Assembly: GCA_036504075.1 (NCBI GenBank)
Contig: DASXVX010000039.1
Location: 1-28,503, forward strand
Source of the DNA: DASXVX01 sp036504075
GTDB taxonomy: Bacteria; Bacillota; Sulfobacillia; Symbiobacteriales; Symbiobacteriaceae
Length of the DNA: 28,503 nucleotides
Direction of reading: 5' to 3'
The notes under the pieces were generated by a model, which saw only the letters and a list, made by a program, of their open reading frames with translations, had not been told where the DNA came from and ran no database searches. The translations under genes were made by a program, and so were the position numbers. Below are positions 7,200 through 14,723 of this stretch, piece by piece. How positions within the stretch are numbered: position 1 is the first letter of the stretch; the number at the start of each line of letters is the position of its first letter.

Positions 7200-9845
7200 A
7201 TGCGTCGCGGCTATGCCGTGTTCTTGACTCTGCTCTCCCTCGTGGCAGCCACCATTCTAGTATTTAACTCATCCATGGGTTCCAACGACTGGGTGAAGAT
7301 GCTGGAATTGGCTCTCTTCATGATCGCCAGCACCCGTATCCGCTTCATTGAACTATCGGCAGGCAGCCTGGACTTCCAGGGCGCCAGTATCGTCGCCGCA
7401 TTCATTATCGCTGGTCCACAGCTTGCGCTGTGGGCCGTGGTTATCGCGACACTGGCGCACACGCTGATTCGTGGCAGCCAACCAGGCGACGCGGTCTTCA
7501 ATATCTCCTCCCAGGTGGTCACGGCCTTCGTGGCCTTCCAGCTTCATGGCCTGCTGGGCGGCGGCTGGGGACCGGCCTTCATCGGCTCAACGGCCGCACC
7601 GGTCATTGCCCTGGTGACGGCGGGAGCGTTCATGCTGGTCAACGCGCTCCTGTTGGCCAGCTATTTGCATGTCAAGGGTTCCGCACACTTCCGGACCGTT
7701 CTTGGGATGATCCTGGACACGGCCGGCATTCGTGCGTACATGACCACCATGGTTGTGGGCATCATTCTGGCTTTCGCCTTCCTTGCAGGCGGCCTGCCGT
7801 GGGCAGCGGTGGTGGCCGGGCTTGCCTACCTGATTTTTATCACCTTGCTGGGATACTTCACCGCGCTGCAGGAAGCGCAAAGCCGCGCCCAACAAGTGGA
7901 AGCGGTCCTTAACGCCACCCAGGGCGCCTTGATCATGGCCGACCAGAAGGGCGTCGTGCAGATGGCCAACCGGCAAGTGGGTGTCCTCCTGGGCATCGAG
8001 CCGGAAACGCTGGTCGGTCGCCCGGAAACCGATGTACCCGTTCTGCAACAGATTCGCCGGCAACTCGGTACCCTTGCGCCGGACCAGGGGATTCAGCAGG
8101 TGCTGGAGCTGACCCAGGGTCCGGCCCGTTTCGTCCACTGGTACCGGACGAGCATACAGAGCCCGCAGGGCGAGGCCCAGGGCCACATCGAGGTCCTGAC
8201 GGACGTTACGCCCCTCAAGCAGGCGCAGGAAGACCTGCGCAAGCTCTACGATTCCATGGTCAGCGCCCTTACCGCCGCCATTGACGCCCGTGACTCATAC
8301 ACCCACGGCCATTCGGGCCGGGTATCCCAGTACGCCGAGGCTATCGGCCGGCAACTGGGCCTCTCGCCGACAGACCTGGAGCGAATCCACTACTCCGGCC
8401 TGCTGCACGACATCGGTAAGCTGGGCATCGACGACCATGTGCTGCGCAAGCGCGGCAAGTTGAGCCCCAGCGAAACCGCCATCATGATGCAGCACCCCGA
8501 CATCGGGGCGGCGGTGCTGCAGCGGGCAAATGTGCTGACCGAACTGCTGCCTGGCGTTCGCTGGCACCACGAGTGGTACGGCGGCGGCGGGTATCCGGAC
8601 GGGCTGAAAGGGCTGGACATTCCGCTGGACGCCCGCATTATCGGCGTGGCCGACGCACTGGACGCCATGACCTCCGACCGGCCGTACCGGCCGGCCATGA
8701 CGCTGGAGGAGGCACTGCGCCGGCTGCAGGCTAACGCCGGCATTCAATTCGACCCGGACGCCGTGGTTGCGGCGCTCGCCGCGCTTGATGCCGGCAACCT
8801 GCGCGTCACCACCGCAGCGGAACGGCGGCCGGAAGCGGAGTTCCCCCAGGAAGAGGGCATCATCCGGCCGGTCCATGGCAAGGAACTGGCCGTCTTCTAC
8901 AAACTCTCCCAGGATGATCATTCGGGGTCCGACCTGGATGTGTTGCTGCAACGGTACCTGCAGATCTTTCATGAGTCGGTGGGTCCGGACACTTACCTGG
9001 TCTATCTCCTGAATCCGGCGACGGGGGAACTCGAACTGAAGTGCACCGCGGGCCTGGACCATGAGGCCGGTGGTTCCACCCGGACGGGCAGCCCCATGGA
9101 AGAGACCCTCCGGATCGGACAGCCCAGTCTCATTAGCGATACTGCGACGCTGGAAGGGTATTGCCCCATGGCGTCTTCCACCCGGTCGGAGGCGATCATC
9201 CCGCTGATTGCTCAGGAAGACCGGCTGGGTGTAATGGTGGTAGAAGCCCCGAGTCCAAGCCATTTCGGCAAGGCCGACATGCATCTGCTGGCAGCGCTGG
9301 GGCAGCATCTTGCCAGCGCGGTTAAACTGGTCCGCTATCACGAACGGCTGACCTTCGCCTCCACGCACGACAGCCTTACCGACGTCTCAAACCACCGGTA
9401 TTTCTATGAACGGCTGACAGAAGAGGTGGGCCGGGCCCGCCGCACGAATGGGAACGTTTCGGTGCTGCTGGTGGACGTGAACGGCCTGAAGGCCATCAAC
9501 GACGCCTATGGTCATCTGGCCGGCGACGAGGTGCTGCGGGAATATGGCCGTAGTCTGAAGGCGCACGTGCGGCCCGGCGATACGGTGGCTCGTTATGGCG
9601 GCGACGAGTTTGCGATCATTCTGCCGGAAATCGACCGGACGGAAGCGGCTGGTCTGGCTGCCCGCCTCGTAAGCACCCTGTGTCCCACGTTCAGCTGGGC
9701 CGGTCGGACGTTGGCCATGCCCGGGGTAGCCTGGGGCGTAGCCGCCTACCCCGAAGATGGACTCCGGGAGTCCGACCTGGTTTTGACCGCCGACAAGTCG
9801 CTGCGGCAAGGCCGGGAGCGCAGCCTGCGGGATGGGGCTGAGTGA
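7200..9845 (+). CDS. membrane-bound PAS / HD-GYP / GAF / GGDEF cyclic-di-GMP turnover protein
   Basis: The 881-residue protein carries both a predicted c-di-GMP phosphodiesterase and a diguanylate cyclase. Residues about 5-225 form a bundle of roughly six to seven membrane helices. A PAS-like domain follows at about 230-345, then HD-GYP at about 350-530 with His403-Asp404 (HDIGK), His456-His457 and GGGYP near Tyr465. A GAF domain is at about 555-715 and GGDEF at about 717-875 with an intact GGDEF motif at 800-804. The inhibitory-site motif RPGD (791-794) sits exactly five residues before it, so product feedback is likely. All key residues for both activities are visible; the net direction cannot be read from sequence. 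ATG 7200 has a ggggga site 8 bases upstream. A bidirectional terminator ends the gene. Confidence 0.93.
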   Translation: MRRGYAVFLTLLSLVAATILVFNSSMGSNDWVKMLELALFMIASTRIRFIELSAGSLDFQGASIVAAFIIAGPQLALWAVVIATLAHTLIRGSQPGDAVFNISSQVVTAFVAFQLHGLLGGGWGPAFIGSTAAPVIALVTAGAFMLVNALLLASYLHVKGSAHFRTVLGMILDTAGIRAYMTTMVVGIILAFAFLAGGLPWAAVVAGLAYLIFITLLGYFTALQEAQSRAQQVEAVLNATQGALIMADQKGVVQMANRQVGVLLGIEPETLVGRPETDVPVLQQIRRQLGTLAPDQGIQQVLELTQGPARFVHWYRTSIQSPQGEAQGHIEVLTDVTPLKQAQEDLRKLYDSMVSALTAAIDARDSYTHGHSGRVSQYAEAIGRQLGLSPTDLERIHYSGLLHDIGKLGIDDHVLRKRGKLSPSETAIMMQHPDIGAAVLQRANVLTELLPGVRWHHEWYGGGGYPDGLKGLDIPLDARIIGVADALDAMTSDRPYRPAMTLEEALRRLQANAGIQFDPDAVVAALAALDAGNLRVTTAAERRPEAEFPQEEGIIRPVHGKELAVFYKLSQDDHSGSDLDVLLQRYLQIFHESVGPDTYLVYLLNPATGELELKCTAGLDHEAGGSTRTGSPMEETLRIGQPSLISDTATLEGYCPMASSTRSEAIIPLIAQEDRLGVMVVEAPSPSHFGKADMHLLAALGQHLASAVKLVRYHERLTFASTHDSLTDVSNHRYFYERLTEEVGRARRTNGNVSVLLVDVNGLKAINDAYGHLAGDEVLREYGRSLKAHVRPGDTVARYGGDEFAIILPEIDRTEAAGLAARLVSTLCPTFSWAGRTLAMPGVAWGVAAYPEDGLRESDLVLTADKSLRQGRERSLRDGAE

Positions 9846-9860
9846 TGTTAAGGCTGAAAA

Positions 9861-9897
9861 GACCCGCCATGCATGCCGCATGGCGGGTCGCTTTTTT
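9861..9897 (+). terminator. bidirectional rho-independent terminator
   Basis: A 12-bp stem (gacccgccatgc and gcatggcgggtc) with a 5-base loop is followed by gc and six T on the plus strand, and by TTTT on the minus strand. It lies between two convergent genes and can serve both. Confidence 0.9.
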
Positions 9898-9908
9898 CCG
9901 GAGTGCCG

Positions 9909-11057
9909 CTATGCCCGGCCAAGCCCACGTCCCGCGGCCACCAGACGCATGGCCTGCGCCGTCGCCCGCTCCAGCAGGGCGGGGGCATTGGCGATGGCAT
10001 CGTCGAGGGACATCGGCCCGTGGACGATCGAGAGCAGCGCACAGATGTTGTGCGCCAGCAGTGCGTCGGCTTCCGGGGTAACGGCCCCGGACACGACCAC
10101 CACGGGAACGTCGTGCCGGGCGGCCACGCCGGCCACGCCCATGGGCACCTTGCCGGCCAGCGTCTGGCCGTCGGTCCTGCCTTCCCCGGTAACCACCAGG
10201 TCCGCCTGGGCCAGCGTTTCGTCCAGGTGGACGGCCTCGGTCACCACCTGGATGCCGGGCCGCAGCCGGGCGTCCAGGAAGCCCATCATTCCGGCGCCCA
10301 GCCCGCCGGCCGCGCCGGCGCCCGGCCGGTTCCGGACGTCCCGCCGAACGTCACGGGCCATCACGTCAGCCAGGTGGCCAAGGGCGCCGTCGAGCAACTG
10401 CACCATTTCCGGCGTAGCGCCTTTCTGCGGGCCGTAAATCGCCGAGGCACCCCGGGGGCCGCAGAGCGGGTTATCCACGTCGCAGGCGACCAGCAGTTCC
10501 ACCTGGGCCAGCCGCGGGTCGAGCCCGGAGAGGTCGATCCGGTCCAGGTCCAACAGCGCCGCGCCGCCGAAGCCGATCGGCGTGCCGTCAGCCTTCAGCA
10601 GCTTTCCGCCCAGAGCCTGAATCAGGCCGGCGCCGCCGTCGTTGGTGGCGCTGCCGCCAATGCCGCAGACAATGCGCTTCACGCCCAGGGCGAGTGCGGC
10701 CCGAATCAGCTCGCCGGTGCCGTATGTGGTGGTAATCCGCGGATCCTTCTCGGCCGCGGTCACCAACAAAATGCCAGAGGCCGCGGCCATTTCAATCGCC
10801 GCAGTCTCGCCGTCGCCCAGAATGCCGAAAGTCGCCGCCACCGGGCGGCCCAGGGGGCCGGTCACCGTCTGTTTCACCAGGCGGCCGCCGGTCCCGGCCA
10901 CCAGGGCGTCTACCGTGCCTTCGCCACCGTCGGCCATGGGCACCGCGATCACTTCGGCGTCGGGCATGGCGAGCTTGATGCCCCGCCCCATGGCCTGTGC
11001 GGCTTCAAAGGCTGAAAGGCTGCCCTTGAACGAGTCCGGGGCGACAACAATCCGCAT
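9909..11057 (-). CDS. glxK: glycerate 2-kinase (GlxK/GarK family)
   Basis: It phosphorylates D-glycerate with ATP to 2-phosphoglycerate, which enters lower glycolysis. The 382-residue length and the opening MRIVVAPDSFKGSLSAFEAA are typical of the GlxK family. Further family-like segments are PMADGGEGTVDAL at about residue 43, CGIGGSATNDGG at about 131, and VVTGEGRTDGQTLAGK near 280-300. The start ATG has AGGAGG seven bases upstream. It is the last gene of a minus-strand run after the aldolase-family gene (66-base gap) and the 2-hydroxyacid dehydrogenase, consistent with a hydroxypyruvate, tartronate semialdehyde or glycerate pathway. A class producing 3-phosphoglycerate belongs to a different family (GLYK/MOFRL), which this does not resemble. 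Confidence 0.93.
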   Translation of the reverse strand: MRIVVAPDSFKGSLSAFEAAQAMGRGIKLAMPDAEVIAVPMADGGEGTVDALVAGTGGRLVKQTVTGPLGRPVAATFGILGDGETAAIEMAAASGILLVTAAEKDPRITTTYGTGELIRAALALGVKRIVCGIGGSATNDGGAGLIQALGGKLLKADGTPIGFGGAALLDLDRIDLSGLDPRLAQVELLVACDVDNPLCGPRGASAIYGPQKGATPEMVQLLDGALGHLADVMARDVRRDVRNRPGAGAAGGLGAGMMGFLDARLRPGIQVVTEAVHLDETLAQADLVVTGEGRTDGQTLAGKVPMGVAGVAARHDVPVVVVSGAVTPEADALLAHNICALLSIVHGPMSLDDAIANAPALLERATAQAMRLVAAGRGLGRA

Positions 11058-11123
11058 ACGAAAACCTCCTGTCTACAACCGGGCAAGTACGAAGAAGTGT
11101 GGCTTGAGGCGATCGTACTGAGG

Positions 11124-11768
11124 TTATGCTTTCCCCCCGCCGTACTGGCGGCGGACTTTCTCGAACAGGTCCGGCGGCAGGGCTTTGCCCCGGCCGTCTA
11201 GCAGCAGATGCAACTGGGCGTTCGCCTCCACCTCTTCCGCCACGTTGATTGCCGCCTCCAGGTCGGCGCCCACGGCGGTGACGCCGTGGTTCGCCATGAG
11301 GCAGGCATCGCGGTGCTCCAGGGCCGAAGCGCAGGCCCGGCCCAACTCGCCGGACCCCGGCATAATGAACGGCACCAGCGGCAGAAGGCCCACCCGGATG
11401 GCATAGCCGGGCGTGTAAATCGGCAGGGACATCGCCGGGTCGAGGTTCTCCAGGCAGGAAACCGCGACGGAATAGGGCGGGTGCACATGCACGACCGCGA
11501 ACACGTCACGGCGGGCCAGCAGCACCATCAGGTGGATGTGCCACTCCTTGGTCGGCCGGCCCGCCCCGACCACCGTGCCGTCCATCTCCATGAGCACCAG
11601 TTCTTCCGGCACAATCAGCCCGAGGCTCCGGCCGGTAGGTGTGACCAGCAAGCGGGAGCCGCAGCGCAGCCCCACGTTCCCTCCGGAGCCGGCCACCAGG
11701 CCCGCGCCGTGGAGACGGCGGCAGGCGTTGGCAAGTTCCTGGCGGGCCGCCTGTTCGAGCGGGTCCAT
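11124..11768 (-). CDS. class II aldolase/adducin family protein
   Basis: This is a zinc-dependent sugar-phosphate aldolase or epimerase family member of 214 residues, the normal length. Visible family elements are the phosphate-binding GSGGNVGLR at 27-35, the region around Glu75 (KEWHIH, the usual catalytic acid position), metal ligands His94 and His96 in VHVHPPYS, and His161 in MANHG. The relatives include L-fuculose-phosphate aldolase, ribulose-5-phosphate 4-epimerase and other C3-C2 aldolases; the substrate cannot be told from sequence. Its ATG follows the stop codon of the upstream dehydrogenase with no base between (TAGATG), so translation is coupled. The context suggests it makes or consumes a short hydroxy-aldehyde or keto-acid connected to glycerate. 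Confidence 0.88.
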   Translation of the reverse strand: MDPLEQAARQELANACRRLHGAGLVAGSGGNVGLRCGSRLLVTPTGRSLGLIVPEELVLMEMDGTVVGAGRPTKEWHIHLMVLLARRDVFAVVHVHPPYSVAVSCLENLDPAMSLPIYTPGYAIRVGLLPLVPFIMPGSGELGRACASALEHRDACLMANHGVTAVGADLEAAINVAEEVEANAQLHLLLDGRGKALPPDLFEKVRRQYGGGKA

Positions 11769-12746
11769 CTAGCCAAGCACCTCCGGGTTCAGGAGCGTCG
11801 GCGGCTTCTTGCCGGTGAGGGCGGCGATGACGTTCTCAGCCGCCAGGGTGCCCATGCGGGTGCGGGTCTGGACGCTGGCGCTGGCGATGTGCGGCACGCA
11901 GGTGCAGTTGTCCAGCGTGAGCAGCGGGTTGTCGAGCGGCGTTGGCTCCTGGGCGAACACGTCGAGGCCGGCGGCGAAAATTGCCCCGTCCTTGAGGGCG
12001 TGGTATAGATCCGGTTCGTTCACGATGCCGCCCCGGCTGGTGTTCACCAGCACGGCGGTCTTCTTCATGATGCCGAGTTCGCGGGCGGCGATCAGGTTCC
12101 GCGTGGAATCCATGAGCGGCACGTGCACCGAGATAAAATCCGCGACCTTGAGCACGTCGTCCAGCGGCATGTACTCCACGCCCAGTTCCTGCTCCGCCTG
12201 CTCGTTCCGGTAGGGGTCGAAGTAGACAACTTTCATGTCAAAGCCCTTGGCCCGGCGGGCGACGGCCGCGCCAATGCGGCCCAGGCCGACCAGACCGAGC
12301 GTGGCATGGTGAATATCCTGACCTGCCAGCAGCAGCGGGCCCCAGGTCTTCCACTGGCCGGACTTCGTGAAGCGTTCCGACTCCACGATGCGGCGGCCGG
12401 CGCACATGAGCAGCGTCCAGGCCAGGTCGGCGGTGGTATCGGTGAGCACGCCCGGCGTGTTGGTCGCCATCACCTTGTGACGGGTGCAGGCCGGTACGTC
12501 GATGTTGTCAAAGCCCACGGCATAGTTGGCGACAATCTTGAGGTTCTTTGCCACTGCCAGCAATTCTTCGTTGACTTTGTCTGTCAGGAGCGAAAGAATC
12601 CCATCCGCTTTGGCGGCCTTCTCCAGCAGGAGCGCACGGGGGACCGCCTCGTCCTTCCCCCAGACTTCACACTCGAAATGCTCTTCCAGCATTTTGTGCG
12701 CAGCATCCGGAAGCTGACGGCAGACGTAGACGAACGGCTTGGTCAT
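11769..12746 (-). CDS. gyaR: D-isomer-specific 2-hydroxyacid dehydrogenase, probably glyoxylate/hydroxypyruvate reductase (D-glycerate dehydrogenase)
   Basis: It reduces hydroxypyruvate or glyoxylate with NAD(P)H, or the reverse. I chose ATG 12746 because GAGGAGG lies about 10 bases upstream and the family begins with a strand like KPFVYVCRQLP; the frame is open to 12806 but without a better start. The product is 325 residues. The dinucleotide site GLGRIG is at 154-159, and the catalytic triad is Arg238 (NTSRGG), Glu267 (AQEPTP) and His286 (PHIASA). These mark an active member of the family close to GyaR. It is first in the operon with the aldolase and glycerate kinase, so D-glycerate formation is the likeliest role, though other 2-keto acids are possible. 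Confidence 0.87.
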   Translation of the reverse strand: MTKPFVYVCRQLPDAAHKMLEEHFECEVWGKDEAVPRALLLEKAAKADGILSLLTDKVNEELLAVAKNLKIVANYAVGFDNIDVPACTRHKVMATNTPGVLTDTTADLAWTLLMCAGRRIVESERFTKSGQWKTWGPLLLAGQDIHHATLGLVGLGRIGAAVARRAKGFDMKVVYFDPYRNEQAEQELGVEYMPLDDVLKVADFISVHVPLMDSTRNLIAARELGIMKKTAVLVNTSRGGIVNEPDLYHALKDGAIFAAGLDVFAQEPTPLDNPLLTLDNCTCVPHIASASVQTRTRMGTLAAENVIAALTGKKPPTLLNPEVLG

Positions 12747-12920
12747 GAATTCGAATCCTCCTCGCGCGAATTGGAGCGACCGGCGAGTCATCTCCGAGGT
12801 CCGCAATGAACAAGTATGGGGATTCCCCGCGATCTTGCCGCCCGAAATAGGAGTTTCGGCAGTTTGGCGGAGATGTTCCTCCTTGCGTGCGAAAAGTCTG
12901 GGACTCGCGGGAAATTTGCT

Positions 12921-13694
12921 CTACACGGGCCGAGCACGCACGAAGAGCACCGCTTCAATAAAATGCTCAGCGGTGGGCGTGATGGGTTCCATCCAGCCCA
13001 TGCGGCGTGCCAGCCCTTCGGCCACCGCCGTCGCCACCCGCGACCGGGACTTCGGCTCCAGCTGAGACCGCCGCTGCCAGAAGCTACGGGCCGCTGCCAG
13101 GTCTGGCTCGGTCAAGCGCAGCACATGCTCCTGCAATCGGGTCACATCATACTCGGGTGCAACGCTGATGGCCGGCGGCAACTGCGGTGCCGGTGCCCGC
13201 CGCTCCCGCACCACCACCGTGCCTGCGACCATGTCGCCCAGCCGCTGATGATGCCGGCTCGCCAGCACGACGACCGCACCCACCAGGTAGTTCGCCGGCA
13301 GGTAGTCCACGACCCGCATCAGGTTGCGGACCACAACCTGAAGGAACCCGGCCGGCAGCCCGCTCAACTGGACCACCCGGATGCCCAGGACGCGCTTGCC
13401 AATGGTCTGGCCGTTCCAGAACGCCTCGAAGAGCAGCTTGTAGAAAAAGAACAGGAATCCAAACGCCAGGAGTAGAATCGCGAGGAAAACCCCGCTCAAT
13501 CCCCCCCAGTTTATGTCGCCTCCCGGAGTGCTCAGGATCATGACCGTCGGTATGCTGATCATCACCAGCAGCATGACGACCACAAACTGGATGGCCCCGT
13601 CCAGCAGGGCGGCGGCAAAGCGGCTGCCAAAGCCGGCCGGCTCAAGGGCCACATCCACCGATTCTGGGGTGTCTACATGAATGGTACTTGTCAA
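12921..13694 (-). CDS. RDD family membrane protein
   Basis: The 257-residue protein has the RDD domain in its first 165 residues. GFGSRFAAALLDGAIQF provides the Arg and Asp of the first helix, a second long hydrophobic stretch follows, and GQTIGKRVLGIRVV is the conserved loop of the family. The C-terminal 90 residues are soluble and charged. The start is TTG 13694, supported by GAGGTGA (13701-13707) six bases upstream. RDD proteins are membrane proteins of largely unknown function; some are proposed transporters. This type is often next to SpoIIM-like genes and MoxR/DUF58 clusters, as here. Its start faces the SpoIIM-family gene with 28 bases between. Confidence 0.9.
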   Translation of the reverse strand: MTSTIHVDTPESVDVALEPAGFGSRFAAALLDGAIQFVVVMLLVMISIPTVMILSTPGGDINWGGLSGVFLAILLLAFGFLFFFYKLLFEAFWNGQTIGKRVLGIRVVQLSGLPAGFLQVVVRNLMRVVDYLPANYLVGAVVVLASRHHQRLGDMVAGTVVVRERRAPAPQLPPAISVAPEYDVTRLQEHVLRLTEPDLAAARSFWQRRSQLEPKSRSRVATAVAEGLARRMGWMEPITPTAEHFIEAVLFVRARPV

Positions 13695-13722
13695 AGGGGA
13701 TCACCTCAAAGGCTGTGAGATC

Positions 13723-14682
13723 ATGAACCAGGATCAGTTTATCGTTCAGCGGCAGGCTCAGTGGCAGGAACTGGCCCGCATTCTCGACCAGATGCAGCGG
13801 CAAGGTCCCCGCCGGCTCCCCCTGCCCATGGTCCAGCGGCTCGGCCGGCTTTACCGGCAAACCGCCTCGGACCTGGCCTACGCCCGCACGTACTTCGCGG
13901 GCACGGAGACGGTGGTCTACCTGAATCAGTTAGTGGCAAGGGCGCACAGCGCCATGTACGCCCAGGAGCCTCAGCGGCTGCGGACGCTGCTGCACTTCTT
14001 CCGGGTCGATGTGCCGGCGGCGGTCCGGGAATGCTGGCGCCCGCTGCTCCTGGCGGTCGCGTTCACGTTTGCCGGTGGCCTGGTGGGCCTGTTCGCGGTG
14101 CTGCACGACCCGAATCTGGCCCACGCACTGATTCCCGACCAGATTCTGAAGAACGTGGTATCGCCCGAGCAGCGGTTCGACGTGGCGGTGGCCGCCCGGC
14201 CGCTTATGGGCGCAGCAATTCTCCTGAACAACGTGCTCGTGGGCGTCCGGGCCTTCGCCCTGGGCGTCACGGTCGGCCTCGGGACGGCGGAGGAACTCTT
14301 CCGCAACGGTCTCATGATCGGCGCCGTGTCGGCCCAGTCGGTACCGTCCGGGGAGTCGCTGCGGCTCTGGTCGTTCCTCCTGGCGCACGGCATGCTGGAA
14401 CTCCCGGCAATTTTTCTCTGCGGCGCGGCCGGCTTCGTGATGGGCTGGCCGATCATCGCGCCCGGCGACCTGCCCCGCAAAACGGCGGTGGCGCAGGCGT
14501 CGGTCAAGGCCGTGAAACTGGTGATGGCGGCATTTGTCTTCTTCGTCGTGGCGGCGTGCATTGAGGGGCTGGTGACCACCATGACCACCCTCCCCGCCTG
14601 GGGCAAGCTGGCGGTCGGGGTCGGGTCGGGGTCAATCGGGTTTGCGTGGCTGGCCTTTTCTGGACGTCGAACGGGCGCGTAG
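13723..14682 (+). CDS. SpoIIM-family (stage II sporulation protein M-like) membrane protein
   Basis: The 319-residue protein has a soluble helical N-terminus of about 100 residues, then five or so membrane helices from about residue 105. The family-like stretch is LLNNVLVGVRAFALGVTVGLGT, followed by AHGMLELPAIFLCGAAGF. Together these match the SpoIIM family. I chose ATG 13723; ATG 13681 would overlap the divergent RDD start and its ribosome site. A weak aaagg lies 10 bases upstream. True SpoIIM acts in engulfment with SpoIID and SpoIIP, but SpoIIM-like proteins next to RDD and MoxR genes also occur in non-sporulating bacteria. Membership in the neighbouring MoxR module is therefore more likely than a sporulation role. 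It converges with the DUF58 gene. Confidence 0.87.
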   Translation: MNQDQFIVQRQAQWQELARILDQMQRQGPRRLPLPMVQRLGRLYRQTASDLAYARTYFAGTETVVYLNQLVARAHSAMYAQEPQRLRTLLHFFRVDVPAAVRECWRPLLLAVAFTFAGGLVGLFAVLHDPNLAHALIPDQILKNVVSPEQRFDVAVAARPLMGAAILLNNVLVGVRAFALGVTVGLGTAEELFRNGLMIGAVSAQSVPSGESLRLWSFLLAHGMLELPAIFLCGAAGFVMGWPIIAPGDLPRKTAVAQASVKAVKLVMAAFVFFVVAACIEGLVTTMTTLPAWGKLAVGVGSGSIGFAWLAFSGRRTGA

Positions 14683-14698
14683 CGGTTACCCACCAACC

Positions 14699-14723
14699 GA
14701 GGGCTGGCCTAAAGCCGGCCCTC
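14699..14723. terminator. possible bidirectional terminator between convergent genes
   Basis: A 10-bp stem (gagggctggc and gccggccctc, one G-U pair) with loop ctaaa lies between the SpoIIM-family stop and the DUF58 stop, and overlaps the latter. T runs beside it are poor (ttccttt on the plus strand), so efficiency is uncertain. Confidence 0.5.

Noticed and set aside
9873..11015. Plus-strand ORF opposite glycerate kinase
   Set aside because: The minus strand encodes a full, recognisable GlxK with a good ribosome site. The opposite frame is His/Gln/Gly-rich with no family signal.
12747..12806. Extension of the 2-hydroxyacid dehydrogenase to 12806
   Set aside because: GAGGAGG precedes ATG 12746, and the added residues lie before the normal family start and include the ribosome site.
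12747..12920. A gene or terminator between the RDD and dehydrogenase genes
   Set aside because: A purine-rich aaggagga occurs on the minus strand but no start codon follows at a suitable distance, and no hairpin with a T tract was found. The two genes may be co-transcribed.
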